DNA of 12,226 nt. Source: Paraclostridium ghonii (GTDB lineage Bacteria > Bacillota > Clostridia > Peptostreptococcales > Peptostreptococcaceae). The position numbers and the translations under genes are program-made. The stretch covers positions 1 to 12,226 of the forward strand of contig NZ_JAKEDR010000099.1 of the NCBI RefSeq assembly GCF_023653455.1, written 5' to 3'. Shown piece after piece: positions 1 to 6,997 of this stretch (position 1 is the stretch's first letter; each line of letters begins with the position of its first letter). The notes beneath the pieces are model-generated. The model ran no database searches and had not been told where the DNA came from. It was given only the letters and a program-made list of their open reading frames with translations.

Positions 1-69
1 TAATACAATACCTTCCGCTAATTTTTATATTTTTTAAAATCTAATTATATTTCCTATTCTCACAAATAT

Positions 70-154
70 AAAAAACTTTATCAATCACAAACAGGAAGTT
101 ATAAATATATAAACTTCACATATTTATAACAAGTTCCCTATAATGTTGATAAAG
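70..154 (-). terminator. Large nested inverted repeat, terminator of the Na+/Pi cotransporter gene
   Basis: Read on the minus strand, just after the stop codon of the cotransporter gene, an outer 9-bp stem (146-154 with 76-84) encloses an inner perfect 11-bp stem (120-130 with 98-108, 11-nt loop). The inner stem is extended by TTCC/GGAA across a 3-nt bulge. The outer stem is followed on the minus strand by six T residues (positions 75-70), the form of an intrinsic terminator. On the plus strand the far side is also T-rich, so it could act in both directions. The rest of 1-173 shows no gene. Confidence 0.7.
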
Positions 155-173
155 CTTTTATTTATCTTATATT

Positions 174-1799
174 CTATCCGAATTTTTTATCGCTAGATTT
201 TATAACTTGCTGAGCAATATTTGCTGAATGATCTGATACTCTTTCTAAATTACTGATTAAATCTAAATATATAACTCCTGTATCTACACTACAAGAACTC
301 TCATTTAATCTTCTCATATGATTTGCTCTGCAGCTCTTTTCCATCATATCAACTTGTTCTTCCATTTTTATTACTCTACACGCTAAGTCCACGTCTGACT
401 TTTCTAAACTTTCAAGTGCCAAACTGTACGTATCTAAAACTTTTTGATATAATTCTTTAAGTTCACTAGATCCACCTTTAGATAATTTCAAATTATTATC
501 TATAACTGTAGTTGCAAGTTCTGCTATATTTTCTGCATGATCTCCAACTCTTTCTATATCATTTACCGTATTGAATAGCAAGTCTACACTTTCTCTTGAA
601 TCATCATTTAATGAAGTTTTAGATAATTTTAACAGGTAGTTCAATATGTTTTTTTGCAAAAGGTTTATTAGTTTTTCATCTTTAAAAGAAGCATCTGTCT
701 TTTCTTTTGATTTTTCTAAAAAACCTTCCATTGCATTAGATAAGCTTTTTTTTGCTTTTTGTCCCATTCTTAAAGTTTCTTTTATAGTATTTGATAGTGC
801 TATTGATGGTGTTTCCATCATTCTGTCATCTATGTAATGAACAGTTTTTTTGTTGTTTATTTCTTCTTCTCTTACTGGCATAAGCTTCATAGTAAGTTTT
901 ACTATAAATTTAGAGAAAGGAAGTAATAATATAACATTCGTTATATTAAACAATGTGTGAGCATTTGCAATTTGTCTACTTACATCATCTGGGTTTAAGT
1001 TTTGAACTATCATAGTTATAGGCTTAGTTAAAATCAACATAAATACAATAGTTCCGATTATATTAAATATTAAATGCATTAATGCAGCTCTTCTAGCGTT
1101 TATACTAGCCCCTATACTAGATATTAAAGATGTAACACAAGTTCCTATGTTTTCTCCATATAGTATAGGAAGTGCTGAACTTAAAGGAATTAATCCTTGG
1201 GATGAAATTGCTAATAACATTCCCATAGAAGCACTTGAACTTTGAACTATTGCTGTTATTCCAAATCCTAATAAAATCCCAAGAAACGGCTTATTTCCAA
1301 AGGCAACTAATGCATCAGTAAATCCTTTGTATTCAGACAATGGCTTTACTGCATTTTTCATAAAGTCCATTCCAGTAAATAATATCCCAAATCCGATTAA
1401 TATTTCAGCTATTGTCTTTGTTTTTTGATTTTTAGAAAATAAATACATTATTATACCTATACCTAGTGCTACTGGTGCAATTCCAACCAAATCAAGAGAT
1501 ACAAGTTGAGCTGTTATAGTCGTTCCTATATTAGCACCCATTATTACCCCTATTGCTTGAGGTAAAGTCATTATTCCTGCGTTAACAAATCCAACTACCA
1601 TAACTGTAGTTGCACTACTACTTTGTATAATTGCTGTAACCAAAGCTCCTACTAGAACTCCCATTAATACGTTACTAGTTAAAAGTCCAACTATTTTTTT
1701 TAATCTTTCTCCTGCCGATTTCTGAAGACCATCTGCCATAAGGTTCATACCATATAAGAATAGTCCCAGTCCACCCATCAAATTGATTGCTATTTCCAC
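174..1799 (-). CDS. Na+/phosphate cotransporter family protein with C-terminal PhoU domain
   Basis: Predicted inner-membrane sodium-coupled phosphate carrier of the NptA/YjbB (Na/Pi-cotransporter II related) family, 541 residues. The membrane half (about residues 1-305) has the two internal repeats of the family. Each repeat has a QSSS motif (59-62 and 186-189) followed about 29 residues later by a GxNIGT motif (89-93 and 215-220). The cytoplasmic half (about 335-541) is a PhoU-like helical domain with two ERVxDHxxNI metal-binding signatures, at about 416-425 and 519-528. The length is usual for the transporter-PhoU fusion. The start is ATG with AAGGAGG at 1809-1815. The gene appears monocistronic: a terminator of the small gene lies upstream and a strong hairpin lies downstream. 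Pho-box-like repeats upstream suggest induction by phosphate starvation. The family call is firm; phosphate as substrate is inferred from family and promoter. Confidence 0.93.
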   Translation of the reverse strand: MEIAINLMGGLGLFLYGMNLMADGLQKSAGERLKKIVGLLTSNVLMGVLVGALVTAIIQSSSATTVMVVGFVNAGIMTLPQAIGVIMGANIGTTITAQLVSLDLVGIAPVALGIGIIMYLFSKNQKTKTIAEILIGFGILFTGMDFMKNAVKPLSEYKGFTDALVAFGNKPFLGILLGFGITAIVQSSSASMGMLLAISSQGLIPLSSALPILYGENIGTCVTSLISSIGASINARRAALMHLIFNIIGTIVFMLILTKPITMIVQNLNPDDVSRQIANAHTLFNITNVILLLPFSKFIVKLTMKLMPVREEEINNKKTVHYIDDRMMETPSIALSNTIKETLRMGQKAKKSLSNAMEGFLEKSKEKTDASFKDEKLINLLQKNILNYLLKLSKTSLNDDSRESVDLLFNTVNDIERVGDHAENIAELATTVIDNNLKLSKGGSSELKELYQKVLDTYSLALESLEKSDVDLACRVIKMEEQVDMMEKSCRANHMRRLNESSCSVDTGVIYLDLISNLERVSDHSANIAQQVIKSSDKKFG

Positions 1800-1855
1800 T
1801 AGTCGTTTCCTCCTTAAAAAATCAACCGTATTTTCTGTATTTTTTCATTAATTCG

Positions 1856-1877
1856 ATTTTAACAAATATTTTGTCAA
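1856..1877 (-). promoter_or_regulatory. Promoter elements of the Na+/Pi cotransporter gene
   Basis: A perfect TTGACA lies at 1872-1877, but 17 nt downstream the -10 match is poor. A better -10, TAAAAT, is at 1856-1861, and about 17 nt upstream of it the Pho-box half-site replaces a normal -35. The second arrangement is the usual one for activator-dependent PhoP promoters. Which -10 is used cannot be decided from the sequence. Confidence 0.45.
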
Positions 1878-1881
1878 TTTT

Positions 1882-1929
1882 AGTTAAGCAAATGTTAAAA
1901 AACGTCGTTTTTTGTTAAGTTAATGTTAA
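1882..1929 (-). promoter_or_regulatory. Pho-box-like array (putative PhoP binding sites)
   Basis: On the minus strand there are two pairs of half-sites, TTAACA-N5-TTAACA (1929-1913) and TTAACA-N5-TTAACT (1898-1882). Within each pair the period is 11 bp, and the pairs are 20 bp apart, close to two helical turns. A further TTGACA (1877-1872) follows after 4 nt. TTAACA-like hexamers with an 11-bp period are the known binding pattern of PhoP in Bacillus and relatives. If transcription starts near 1849, the half-sites fall between about -33 and -80, where PhoP activators bind. A short A/T-flanked palindrome (1897-1913) sits between the pairs. Confidence 0.65.
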
Positions 1930-1956
1930 TTATTAAGTTAGCATTAAAATTTAGTT

Positions 1957-2007
1957 AAAAAATAAAGAAAGAATACGCAAGATTATTATCATAGTATTCT
2001 TTCTTTA
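1957..2007 (-). terminator. Intrinsic terminator of the 62-codon gene
   Basis: Read on the minus strand, a perfect 14-bp stem (1994-2007 with 1963-1976, 17-nt loop) begins 9 nt after the stop of the small gene and is followed by a T-rich run. Being a strong terminator dedicated to a very small gene, it supports that gene as a real transcript and separates it from the phosphate transporter gene. Confidence 0.85.
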
Positions 2008-2016
2008 CTTTTGTAT

Positions 2017-2205
2017 TTATTCAAATTTTTGATTTATTTTATCAGGTTGTTCCGGTCCTGCTCCTGCTCTATAGTAAGTAGTTTTATTTCCGTACTTATC
2101 TATCTCTGTTATTTTTTCTCTATCCGTATTAGTGTTTTCACTTTCCATATATAACATTTCTTTAAATATACCTTTAACGCTATCTAAAAATGAATTATCT
2201 TTCAA
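2017..2205 (-). CDS. Small hypothetical protein, 62 residues
   Basis: Not recognised. The frame can be extended to 2220, but that stretch encodes the ribosome binding site GGAGGTG (2212-2218). The TTG at 2203-2205, 6 nt after it, is therefore the likely start. The product begins MKDNSFLDSVKGIFKEM, a short amphipathic segment with no clear membrane span. It continues into a charged region and ends in a segment with Tyr-Tyr-Arg-Ala-Gly-Ala-Gly-Pro. There is no signal peptide and no cysteine. It lies 105 nt downstream of the aldehyde dehydrogenase gene on the same strand without a strong terminator between, so co-transcription is possible. Its own perfect-stem terminator follows. The reality of the gene rests on the strong RBS, the clean frame and the terminator; no function is proposed. 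Confidence 0.7.
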   Translation of the reverse strand: MKDNSFLDSVKGIFKEMLYMESENTNTDREKITEIDKYGNKTTYYRAGAGPEQPDKINQKFE

Positions 2206-2211
2206 AATAAG

Positions 2212-2218
2212 CACCTCC
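2212..2218 (-). promoter_or_regulatory. Ribosome binding site deciding the TTG start of the small gene
   Basis: GGAGGTG on the minus strand lies 6 nt before TTG at 2205. It overlaps the TTG at 2220, so the longer reading frame cannot be the translated one. Confidence 0.75.
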
Positions 2219-2310
2219 AAGTAAAATACATTAAACTAAATATACATCACATTTATTGTTATCTTATTTTTAATAATAAATACAGTAAATTATTTACAAT
2301 TTTTAGGTTT

Positions 2311-3687
2311 TCATTTCATTACTTTTTTTATTAACTTTAATTTATCTTTATATGGTGGAAATACTAAATTTATATTTATTTTACTGTTTCTTTTTACAAC
2401 TGCTTTTTCATAAGTAAACGCTTTAAAACTATTATATCCATGGTACCTTCCTATTCCAGATGTTTTCACTCCTCCAAAAGGAAGGTTATTAGAAGCTACA
2501 TGTGTTATTGTGTCGTTTATACATCCACCTCCAAATGTAAAGTTTTTCATTATATAGTTACTAAAATATTTATCTTGTGAAAATACGTATAAAGCTAATG
2601 GTGTTTGATGCAACTTTAAATAAAATCTTATGTCATCCATTTCACTATATTTTATGATAGGCATTATAGGACCAAATATTTCATCTTGCATCACTTTATC
2701 ATTGTAATTAACATTTTTTAAAATAGTAGGAGAAATATATCTTTCATTCATATCAATTTCTCCACCAAAAACTATTTTGTCACGATCTTTGTCTAATATA
2801 TCCTTTAGCCTATTCATATGACGGTCATTAACAATTCTACCAAAATCTTTGTTATCTTTTATTTTTAATCCATAAAATTTTATTATAGTATTTTTTAACT
2901 TTTCTATAAACTTATCATATATGTCTTCATGTACCAATAAGTAATCTGGTGCTACACAAGTTTGACCAGCATTTGAAAACTTTCCCCATACTATTCTCTT
3001 TGCTGCAATATCTAATTTCGCAGTATTATCTACTATAGTTGGTGATTTACCTCCTAGCTCTAAAGTTGTTGGAATTAAATTTTTACTAGCCTTTTCCATA
3101 ACTATTTTTCCTATATTAACACTTCCTGTAAAAAATATATAATCAAAATTTAAATCTAGTAGATTGCTATTTACATTGTAATCACCAACTACTATATCTA
3201 TATAATTTGAGTTAAAGCACTCCTTAATAATTTTAACTAATACATTTTCAACATTAGGAGTATATTCAGAAGGTTTAACAACAGCCGTATTTCCACCTGA
3301 TATAGCTCCTATTAATGGCTCTATAATTAATTGAAATGGATAATTGTATGGACCTATTATAAGTACACTTCCATATGCACAATTATAAACATAAGACTTA
3401 CCCGGAATTTGTGCTATATCATTTTTAATTTTCTTTACTTTATTCCATTTTTTTATATTTTTTAATATATGATTTATAGAACTATATATAAATCCCACTT
3501 CTGTTGTATAACTTTCAAATTCAGATTTTCCTAAATCTTTATAAAGAGCATCTATAATTTCTTTTTCATATTTTTTTATAGTTTGTTTCAAATCTTTTAA
3601 TGCCTTCATTCTATCTTCAACGCTAATAGTTTCTACTTTACTTAAATATTTTTTTTGATTTTCCAATATATCTATATAAGGTTTCAA
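2311..3687 (-). CDS. NAD(P)-dependent aldehyde dehydrogenase, class 3 (ALDH3/YwdH-like)
   Basis: Predicted to oxidise aldehydes to carboxylates; 458 residues, the shorter length typical of class 3 enzymes. All the ALDH landmarks are present: the PYNYP loop with catalytic-site Asn115, cofactor-binding Lys138 in KPSE, FTGS at 186-189, general base Glu210 in LELGGK, nucleophile Cys244 in GQTC, and Glu336 in DEIFGP. The LPFGG segment (402-406) and the C-terminal FPPY (443-446) are characteristic of class 3. The start is TTG at 3685-3687, preceded by GGAGATGAG; a nearby ATG (3695-3697) is out of frame. There is no signal peptide, so it is probably cytoplasmic or peripherally bound. The substrate cannot be told from sequence; no alcohol dehydrogenase or acyl-CoA partner is adjacent. 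It is transcribed away from the divergent symporter gene. Confidence 0.92.
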   Translation of the reverse strand: MKPYIDILENQKKYLSKVETISVEDRMKALKDLKQTIKKYEKEIIDALYKDLGKSEFESYTTEVGFIYSSINHILKNIKKWNKVKKIKNDIAQIPGKSYVYNCAYGSVLIIGPYNYPFQLIIEPLIGAISGGNTAVVKPSEYTPNVENVLVKIIKECFNSNYIDIVVGDYNVNSNLLDLNFDYIFFTGSVNIGKIVMEKASKNLIPTTLELGGKSPTIVDNTAKLDIAAKRIVWGKFSNAGQTCVAPDYLLVHEDIYDKFIEKLKNTIIKFYGLKIKDNKDFGRIVNDRHMNRLKDILDKDRDKIVFGGEIDMNERYISPTILKNVNYNDKVMQDEIFGPIMPIIKYSEMDDIRFYLKLHQTPLALYVFSQDKYFSNYIMKNFTFGGGCINDTITHVASNNLPFGGVKTSGIGRYHGYNSFKAFTYEKAVVKRNSKININLVFPPYKDKLKLIKKVMK

Positions 3688-3719
3688 AATAACTCATCTC
3701 CAATTATATGTTTAATTTT

Positions 3720-3748
3720 ATTATATATCATATCTCTACCCATATAAA
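3720..3748 (-). promoter_or_regulatory. Candidate promoter of the aldehyde dehydrogenase gene
   Basis: On the minus strand TTTATA (3743-3748) and TATAAT (3720-3725) are separated by 17 nt. The -10 is perfect and the -35 matches 4 of 6. Transcription would begin near 3713, giving a leader of about 25 nt. Confidence 0.5.
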
Positions 3749-3970
3749 CTCCATCTCAGCATAAAAATCTATATGATTTTTTAAAAATAAACAATTCATT
3801 TTTCAAATATATTTTAACAATTTTAAATTATACGTAAAAATCGCCACTATATATTGCCACTTAAAACCCTTAAATTATCAACGTTTTTTTAAATAAAAAT
3901 ATTAAATTCTAATTTTTTAAAATCTTCTTATTCGTTTTTTAAAATATTTTTGCAATTTATTTTTTTAAAC
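3749..3970. other. AT-rich divergent intergenic region
   Basis: This is the middle of the 380-bp gap between the divergent aldehyde dehydrogenase and symporter genes. I see no reading frame with a ribosome binding site and no RNA gene. The only visible structure is an imperfect direct repeat, ATCGCCAC (3840-3847) and ATTGCCAC (3853-3860), with a 13-bp period, which could be an operator. A perfect TATAAT on the minus strand (3827-3832) lacks a good -35. Confidence 0.5.
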
Positions 3971-4000
3971 TTGCATTTTTATATATTTTAATGTTATTAT
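3971..4000 (+). promoter_or_regulatory. Candidate promoter of the Glt-type symporter gene
   Basis: TTGCAT (3971-3976) and TATTAT (3995-4000) are 18 nt apart. Transcription would start near 4007, leaving a leader of about 60 nt. The surrounding sequence is so AT-rich that chance matches are likely. Confidence 0.4.
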
Positions 4001-4067
4001 TATTAAAATATATTTAAAATTCAATTTTATTATTTTTGTAATTAAATTTATAATTTGAGGTGATTTT

Positions 4068-5345
4068 ATGAAAAAAAAATTAGGACTTACAAGTAAAATT
4101 TTTATGGGAATTTTTTTAGGCGCTATTTTAGGGTTAATTCTTAAAAATACGCCAGATGGTGTTATAAAGAATACGATTCTTTTAGATGGATTTTTAAAGG
4201 TGATGGGTAGTGGATTTATAAGTGCTATAAAAATGCTAGTAGTTCCACTAGTATTCATTTCTTTAGTATGTGGATCATCATCTATGGGGGATGTAAAAAA
4301 ACTTGGTCGAATCGGAATTAAAACCTTCGTATTTTACTTAATAACTACAGCTATTGCTATATCTTTAGCATTAGGAGTTGGAAAGTTGATAAATCCTGGT
4401 ATCGGACTTGATATGTCAAGCCTAGTAACACAAAAGCCCACTATAGGAGAAAGTAAATCTTTAGTAGATATAGTTTTAGGAATGATTCCAGCTAATCCTA
4501 TTCAATCATTAGCAAGTGGTGAGATGTTACAAATTATAGTATTCTCTTTATTACTTGGTGTATCTATGAGTCTTGTAGGAAAAAAAGCTGATCCTGTAAG
4601 AAATTTTTTTGAATCAGCTAATGAAGTTTGTATGAAAATGGTAAGTATAATAATGCTTTTAGCTCCTTATGGAGTATTTGCTTTAATAACAAATACATTT
4701 GCTACTACTGGATTCGATGCTATTTTCTCTTTACTTAAATACATGTTTGCAGTTTCATTCGCTTTACTTTTACAAGCATTTGTTGTTTATCCAGGTCTAG
4801 TTAAGTTTTCAACTGGGCTTAAATTAACTCCTTTTTATAAGAAATTTGCAAGTGTAGCAGCTGTTACATTTTCAACAGCATCAAGTAATGCTGCTTTACC
4901 TCTAACAATCGAAAGCATGGAAGAACTAGGAGTTAACAATTCAGTTGCATCTTTTACACTTCCACTTGGAGCTACAATTAATATGGATGGTACTGCTATA
5001 ATGCAAGGTGTTGCATGTGTATTTATATCTCAATTATATGGAATTGATTTAGGAATAAATTCATTACTTACAATAATTTTAACAGCTACTTTAGCATCAG
5101 TTGGTACTGCAGGAGTTCCTGGTGTAGGTATGATAACTTTATCTATGGTCTTAACTTCTGTTGGACTTCCACTAGAAGGAATCGGTCTTATAATGGGAGT
5201 TGACAGGATACTAGATATGGCAAGAACTACTGTTAATGTTATGGGGGACTGCGCTTGTACTTTAGTTGTAAGTAACAGCGAAGGCGAGTTAGATAAATCT
5301 CTTTATTATAGTGAATTACCTCAAACTAATACAATAGAGGCTTAA
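4068..5345 (+). CDS. Sodium-coupled glutamate/aspartate-type symporter (DAACS family)
   Basis: Membrane carrier of the dicarboxylate/amino acid:cation symporter family (GltP/GltPh/EAAT fold), 425 residues, the usual prokaryotic length. The family landmarks are in order: the serine-rich HP1 loop (Ser269 to Asn274), the NMDGT sodium-site motif (305-309), the HP2 tip GVPGVG (349-354), and the TM8 signature DRILDMARTTVN (379-390). By comparison with GltPh, Arg386 matches the Arg that binds the substrate side-chain carboxylate, and Asp383 matches the Asp that binds the amino group. DctA-type dicarboxylate carriers have Ser at the latter position. This points to acidic amino acids rather than succinate or neutral amino acids. 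The start ATG follows GAGGTG (4057-4062). It is a single gene with its own terminator, and is divergent from the aldehyde dehydrogenase gene. Confidence 0.92.
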   Translation: MKKKLGLTSKIFMGIFLGAILGLILKNTPDGVIKNTILLDGFLKVMGSGFISAIKMLVVPLVFISLVCGSSSMGDVKKLGRIGIKTFVFYLITTAIAISLALGVGKLINPGIGLDMSSLVTQKPTIGESKSLVDIVLGMIPANPIQSLASGEMLQIIVFSLLLGVSMSLVGKKADPVRNFFESANEVCMKMVSIIMLLAPYGVFALITNTFATTGFDAIFSLLKYMFAVSFALLLQAFVVYPGLVKFSTGLKLTPFYKKFASVAAVTFSTASSNAALPLTIESMEELGVNNSVASFTLPLGATINMDGTAIMQGVACVFISQLYGIDLGINSLLTIILTATLASVGTAGVPGVGMITLSMVLTSVGLPLEGIGLIMGVDRILDMARTTVNVMGDCACTLVVSNSEGELDKSLYYSELPQTNTIEA

Positions 5346-5365
5346 TAGATACTTTAAAACATAAT

Positions 5366-5410
5366 ACACCTCAATTATTAGAGCAAAATTCTAACTATTG
5401 AGGTGTTTTT
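5366..5410 (+). terminator. Intrinsic terminator of the symporter gene, possibly bidirectional
   Basis: A perfect 10-bp stem ACACCTCAAT/ATTGAGGTGT (5366-5375 with 5397-5406) contains an inner 5-bp stem TTAGA/TCTAA and is followed by a run of T. It starts 20 nt after the symporter stop codon. The convergent tnaA gene ends at 5471 and shows no better hairpin of its own, so the same structure may stop it from the other side, although the T-run on that strand is weak. Confidence 0.85.
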
Positions 5411-5470
5411 ACATGACAAAATATTATTATGATTTTAAATTTTAATTAGTAAAGTCATTTTTGAATAGTA

Positions 5471-6853
5471 CTAATTTATAGGTTTAAGTTTTGATGTAAA
5501 ATGTCTTAAAACTTTAGGCTGCCATACTATTTCATATCCATTAATTTCGTTAGCTCTTTCTTTTATAGATATTAATGCATCAACTATAACATCTAAGTGA
5601 GCTTGTGTGTATACCCTTCTTGGAACTGCAAGTCTTGTAAGTTCAAGTTCTGATTGACGTTGTTTACCCGTTACTGGATCATTATCTAACATATACGAAC
5701 CTATATCACAAGTTCTAATTCCCGCTTCTTTATATAGTTCTATTGCAAGTGCTTGTGCAGGGAATTGATAATACGGTATGTGTGGAAGCATTTTTTTTGC
5801 ATCTATAAATACTGCATGACCTCCAACTGGTGATTGATATGCAATTCCCGCTTCATCAAGTCTGTTTGCAATATACTCCATTTGTCCTATACGATATTTT
5901 AAATAATCAAAATCAATTCCTTCATAAAGACCCACAGATAAAGCCTCTAAATCACGTCCTGCTAAACCTCCATATGAAACAAATCCTTCAAATGATATAG
6001 TGCGAGCTTTTACATTGTTATACAATTCTTCGTCATCTCTAATTCCTATAAGTCCTCCCATATTTACTATAGCATCTTTTTTAGAACTCATAGTTAGCAT
6101 ATCTCCATAACTAAACATTTCACCTACAATTTCTTTTATAGATTTATCTTTATATCCTTCTTCTCTAGTTTTTATGAAGTATGCATTTTCTGCATATCTT
6201 GCAGCATCTATTAATACAGGGATATTATACTTTTTAGCTATTTTATAAGTTTCTCTCATGTTTTCCATTGAAACTGGCTGTCCCCCTGCAGTATTGTTAG
6301 TTACTGTCATTATTATAACCCCAACATTTTCTGATCCAAACTCATTTATTAAATTTTCCATTCTTTGTATATCCATGTTTCCTTTAAACGGTGCATAAGT
6401 TACTGTGTCAAGAGCTTCAGGGACTACACAGTCTATAGCTTTTGCCCCTGTTAGCTCAACGTGTGCTCTAGTTGTGTCAAAATGCATATTCGATATAGCG
6501 CATTTTCCTGGTTGTGCAAATAAAGGAACTAAAACTTTTTCCGCAGCCCTACCTTGATGTACAGGTTGTATATATTTATACCCAAATATATCTTTTGCAG
6601 CTTCTACTAATTTAAAATAGCTACTCGCTCCAGAATAAGATTCATCACCTAGCATCACTGCTGCCCATTGTTTTGAACTCATTGCACCTGTTCCACTATC
6701 TGTTAATAAGTCTATATATACATCATCTGCTTTTACTGAAAATAAGTTGTAATTTGCATTTTTGATTTTTTCTTCTCGCTCTTCTCTTGTTGTCATCTTG
6801 ATAGGTTCTACCATTTTAATTTTAAATGGCTCTGCAACATATTTTTTACTCAT
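5471..6853 (-). CDS. tnaA: Tryptophanase (tryptophan indole-lyase)
   Basis: PLP-dependent beta-eliminating lyase that converts L-tryptophan to indole, pyruvate and ammonia in the cytoplasm; 460 residues. The catalytic and PLP residues known from E. coli TnaA can be placed: Tyr73, the HQGR loop 99-102, Asn187 before TAGGQP, Asp216 and Arg219 in DAAR, PLP lysine Lys259 in SSKKD, Arg412 in VPRR, and His451 in VLRHFT. Two positions separate it from tyrosine phenol-lyase: Asp126 (Thr in that enzyme) in HFDTT, and Ile384 (the phenol-binding Arg in that enzyme) in CDIGS. The loop after residue 112 is shorter than in E. coli. The start ATG at 6851-6853 follows a strong AAGGGGGG site; the frame continues upstream to 6883 but contains that site. 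No tryptophan permease lies beside it. It has its own promoter 90-118 nt upstream and follows the ABC operon on the same strand. Confidence 0.95.
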   Translation of the reverse strand: MSKKYVAEPFKIKMVEPIKMTTREEREEKIKNANYNLFSVKADDVYIDLLTDSGTGAMSSKQWAAVMLGDESYSGASSYFKLVEAAKDIFGYKYIQPVHQGRAAEKVLVPLFAQPGKCAISNMHFDTTRAHVELTGAKAIDCVVPEALDTVTYAPFKGNMDIQRMENLINEFGSENVGVIIMTVTNNTAGGQPVSMENMRETYKIAKKYNIPVLIDAARYAENAYFIKTREEGYKDKSIKEIVGEMFSYGDMLTMSSKKDAIVNMGGLIGIRDDEELYNNVKARTISFEGFVSYGGLAGRDLEALSVGLYEGIDFDYLKYRIGQMEYIANRLDEAGIAYQSPVGGHAVFIDAKKMLPHIPYYQFPAQALAIELYKEAGIRTCDIGSYMLDNDPVTGKQRQSELELTRLAVPRRVYTQAHLDVIVDALISIKERANEINGYEIVWQPKVLRHFTSKLKPIN

Positions 6854-6861
6854 AATAAAGA

Positions 6862-6869
6862 CCCCCCTT
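6862..6869 (-). promoter_or_regulatory. Ribosome binding site deciding the tnaA start
   Basis: AAGGGGGG on the minus strand lies 8 nt before ATG at 6853. It falls inside the 10-codon upstream extension that starts at 6883, so the shorter protein is preferred. The shorter start also matches the [10 protein letters not shown] beginning expected for the family. Confidence 0.85.
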
Positions 6870-6932
6870 TTTAGTAGTTTCACTTTATTTATGATGTATT
6901 TAAAATGCCTTTGATGTGATTTTGATTTGTGC

Positions 6933-6959
6933 TTCTAATCTTAATATATCAAATTAGAA
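6933..6959. promoter_or_regulatory. Inverted repeat around the tnaA -10 region, possible operator
   Basis: TTCTAAT (6933-6939) and ATTAGAA (6953-6959) form perfect 7-bp arms with a 13-nt spacer. The -10 hexamer (6943-6948) lies wholly in the spacer. A repressor bound here would block the promoter. No regulator gene is present in the window to pair with it. Confidence 0.4.
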
Positions 6960-6971
6960 ATAGCGTATCAA
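6943..6971 (-). promoter_or_regulatory. Putative sigma-A promoter of tnaA
   Basis: TTGATA (6966-6971) and TATATT (6943-6948) are separated by exactly 17 nt, each matching 5 of 6 consensus bases. Transcription would begin near 6936, giving a leader of about 80 nt. The leader has no Trp codon in any ATG-started frame, so a TnaC-type leader peptide is not visible. A 7-bp inverted repeat surrounds the -10 element. Confidence 0.6.
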
Positions 6972-6997
6972 TATATATTTTTTGTTTTATTTTTAAA

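Noticed and set aside
2284..2296. Palindrome GTAAATTATTTAC after the aldehyde dehydrogenase gene considered as a terminator
   Set aside because: With a foldable loop only about five A/T-dominated pairs remain and no uninterrupted T-run follows, so it is too weak to call.
3842..3860. GTGGCA and GTGGCG on the minus strand considered as a sigma-54 (-24/-12) promoter
   Set aside because: The distance between the GG and GC dinucleotides is about 3 bp longer than the strict sigma-54 spacing, and no -12 TTGC element is present.
3965..4258. Open frame on the minus strand opposite the symporter start
   Set aside because: Antisense to the conserved N-terminus of the symporter and rich in Ile/Lys/Asn/Pro with no motif; it would also run across the symporter promoter.
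5471..6853. Tyrosine phenol-lyase as an alternative identity for the tryptophanase gene
   Set aside because: Asp126 and Ile384 match tryptophanase, whereas tyrosine phenol-lyase has Thr and Arg at these positions; the C-terminal QPKVLRHFT also agrees with tryptophanase.
6854..6883. Ten-codon N-terminal extension of tryptophanase
   Set aside because: The extension contains the AAGGGGGG ribosome binding site used for ATG 6851-6853, and family members begin near the shorter start.
6900..6935. Repeats of AAATCA and TGTGATTTTGATTTGTGC upstream of tnaA considered as CRP or cre sites
   Set aside because: The sequence is not palindromic in the way CRP sites are, and it does not match the cre consensus with its central CG.
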